From Clostridia bacterium (lineage in GTDB: Bacteria > Bacillota > Clostridia > Christensenellales > Aristaeellaceae), in contig JAFXBE010000033.1 in NCBI GenBank assembly GCA_017516765.1, forward strand, positions 1-64,000: DNA of 64,000 nt, given 5' to 3'. The position numbers and the translations under genes are program-made. Shown here one piece after another: positions 63,961 through 64,000 of this stretch; positions within the stretch are counted from its first letter, which is position 1; each line of letters opens with the position of its first letter. The notes beneath the pieces are model-generated. The model had not been told where the DNA came from, made no database searches, and was given only the letters and a program-made list of their open reading frames with translations.

Positions 63961-64000
63961 ATGCGCAAACTGACTGCTGTATTGCTTGTGATCGTTCTCT
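63961..64000 (+). CDS. Start of a secreted protein gene, cut by the window end
   Basis: ATG with CCAAGGAGG upstream (spacing 7). The 13 visible codons read MRKLTAVLLVIVL, a typical signal-peptide start with basic then hydrophobic residues. Nothing can be said about the mature protein. Confidence 0.6.
   Translation, partial: MRKLTAVLLVIVL

Overview
The window looks like chromosomal DNA of an endospore-forming, GC-rich anaerobic Firmicute of class Clostridia, probably a gut Oscillospiraceae or Christensenellales-like lineage. Evidence: spmA/spmB, an AbrB-type regulator, strong GGAGG ribosome sites with ATG, GTG and TTG starts, sigma-A promoters with 16-18 base spacers, a T-box leader on metG, csoR-copA, and a TAXI-type TRAP transporter. 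I see no insertion sequence, prophage, CRISPR array or rRNA.

Layout. 1-5.9 kb: type IIA topoisomerase pair and gpsA. 5.9-11.3 kb: divergent sugar genes, a GH32 fructanase leftward, and a rightward run of CE15-like esterase, GNAT, unknown protein, PHP protein and CE4 deacetylase. 11.3-13.6 kb: metY-metA (O-acetylhomoserine route to homocysteine). 13.7-18.4 kb: GH31, MATE and M50 genes. 18.5-21.8 kb: TAXI-TRAP permease and binding protein. 22-24.8 kb: secreted SH3-like protein and a GH63-like glycosidase. 24.9-27.1 kb: LytTR, DUF3021, an ATC-hydrolase-family protein and a membrane protein, one operon. 27.4-29.7 kb: Pit phosphate transporter, PhoU-like partner and a lamin-tail-domain protein. 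29.8-31.7 kb: SPFH protein and a receiver-like protein. 31.8-34.9 kb: SDR, sugar MFS and GDPD. 35-37 kb: BTAD regulator, thioredoxin, AbrB. 37.2-43.3 kb: spmAB, T-box, metG, tatD, GNAT and a GNAT-MiaA fusion. 43.4-45.2 kb: diguanylate cyclase and three tRNAs (Arg, His, Gln). 45.2-48.1 kb: copA with a fused CopZ-like tail, and csoR. 48.2-51 kb: acetyltransferases and tcdA. 51.1-56.6 kb: pectinesterase, lipid kinase, acidic protein, XRE-desulfoferrodoxin fusion, hydrolase, TIM-barrel protein, P-loop kinase. 56.6-62 kb: D,D-carboxypeptidase, punA, deoB, thioesterase, HtrL-like protein. 62.3-64 kb: a secreted lipoprotein-like protein and the start of another secreted protein.

Themes. Carbohydrate enzymes (GH32, GH31, GH63-like, CE15, CE8, CE4) are scattered and nearly all lack signal peptides, suggesting processing of imported plant oligosaccharides. 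Methionine genes occur as a biosynthetic pair and as a T-box controlled synthetase. The copper operon carries a CsoR operator exactly inside its promoter spacer. The most unusual items are: a ribosome binding site and ATG inside copA that would release a complete CopZ-sized chaperone; an HTH regulator fused to a desulfoferrodoxin-like module that keeps the iron ligands; a GNAT-MiaA fusion; a GNAT-methyltransferase fusion; and several RNA hairpins that involve ribosome sites.
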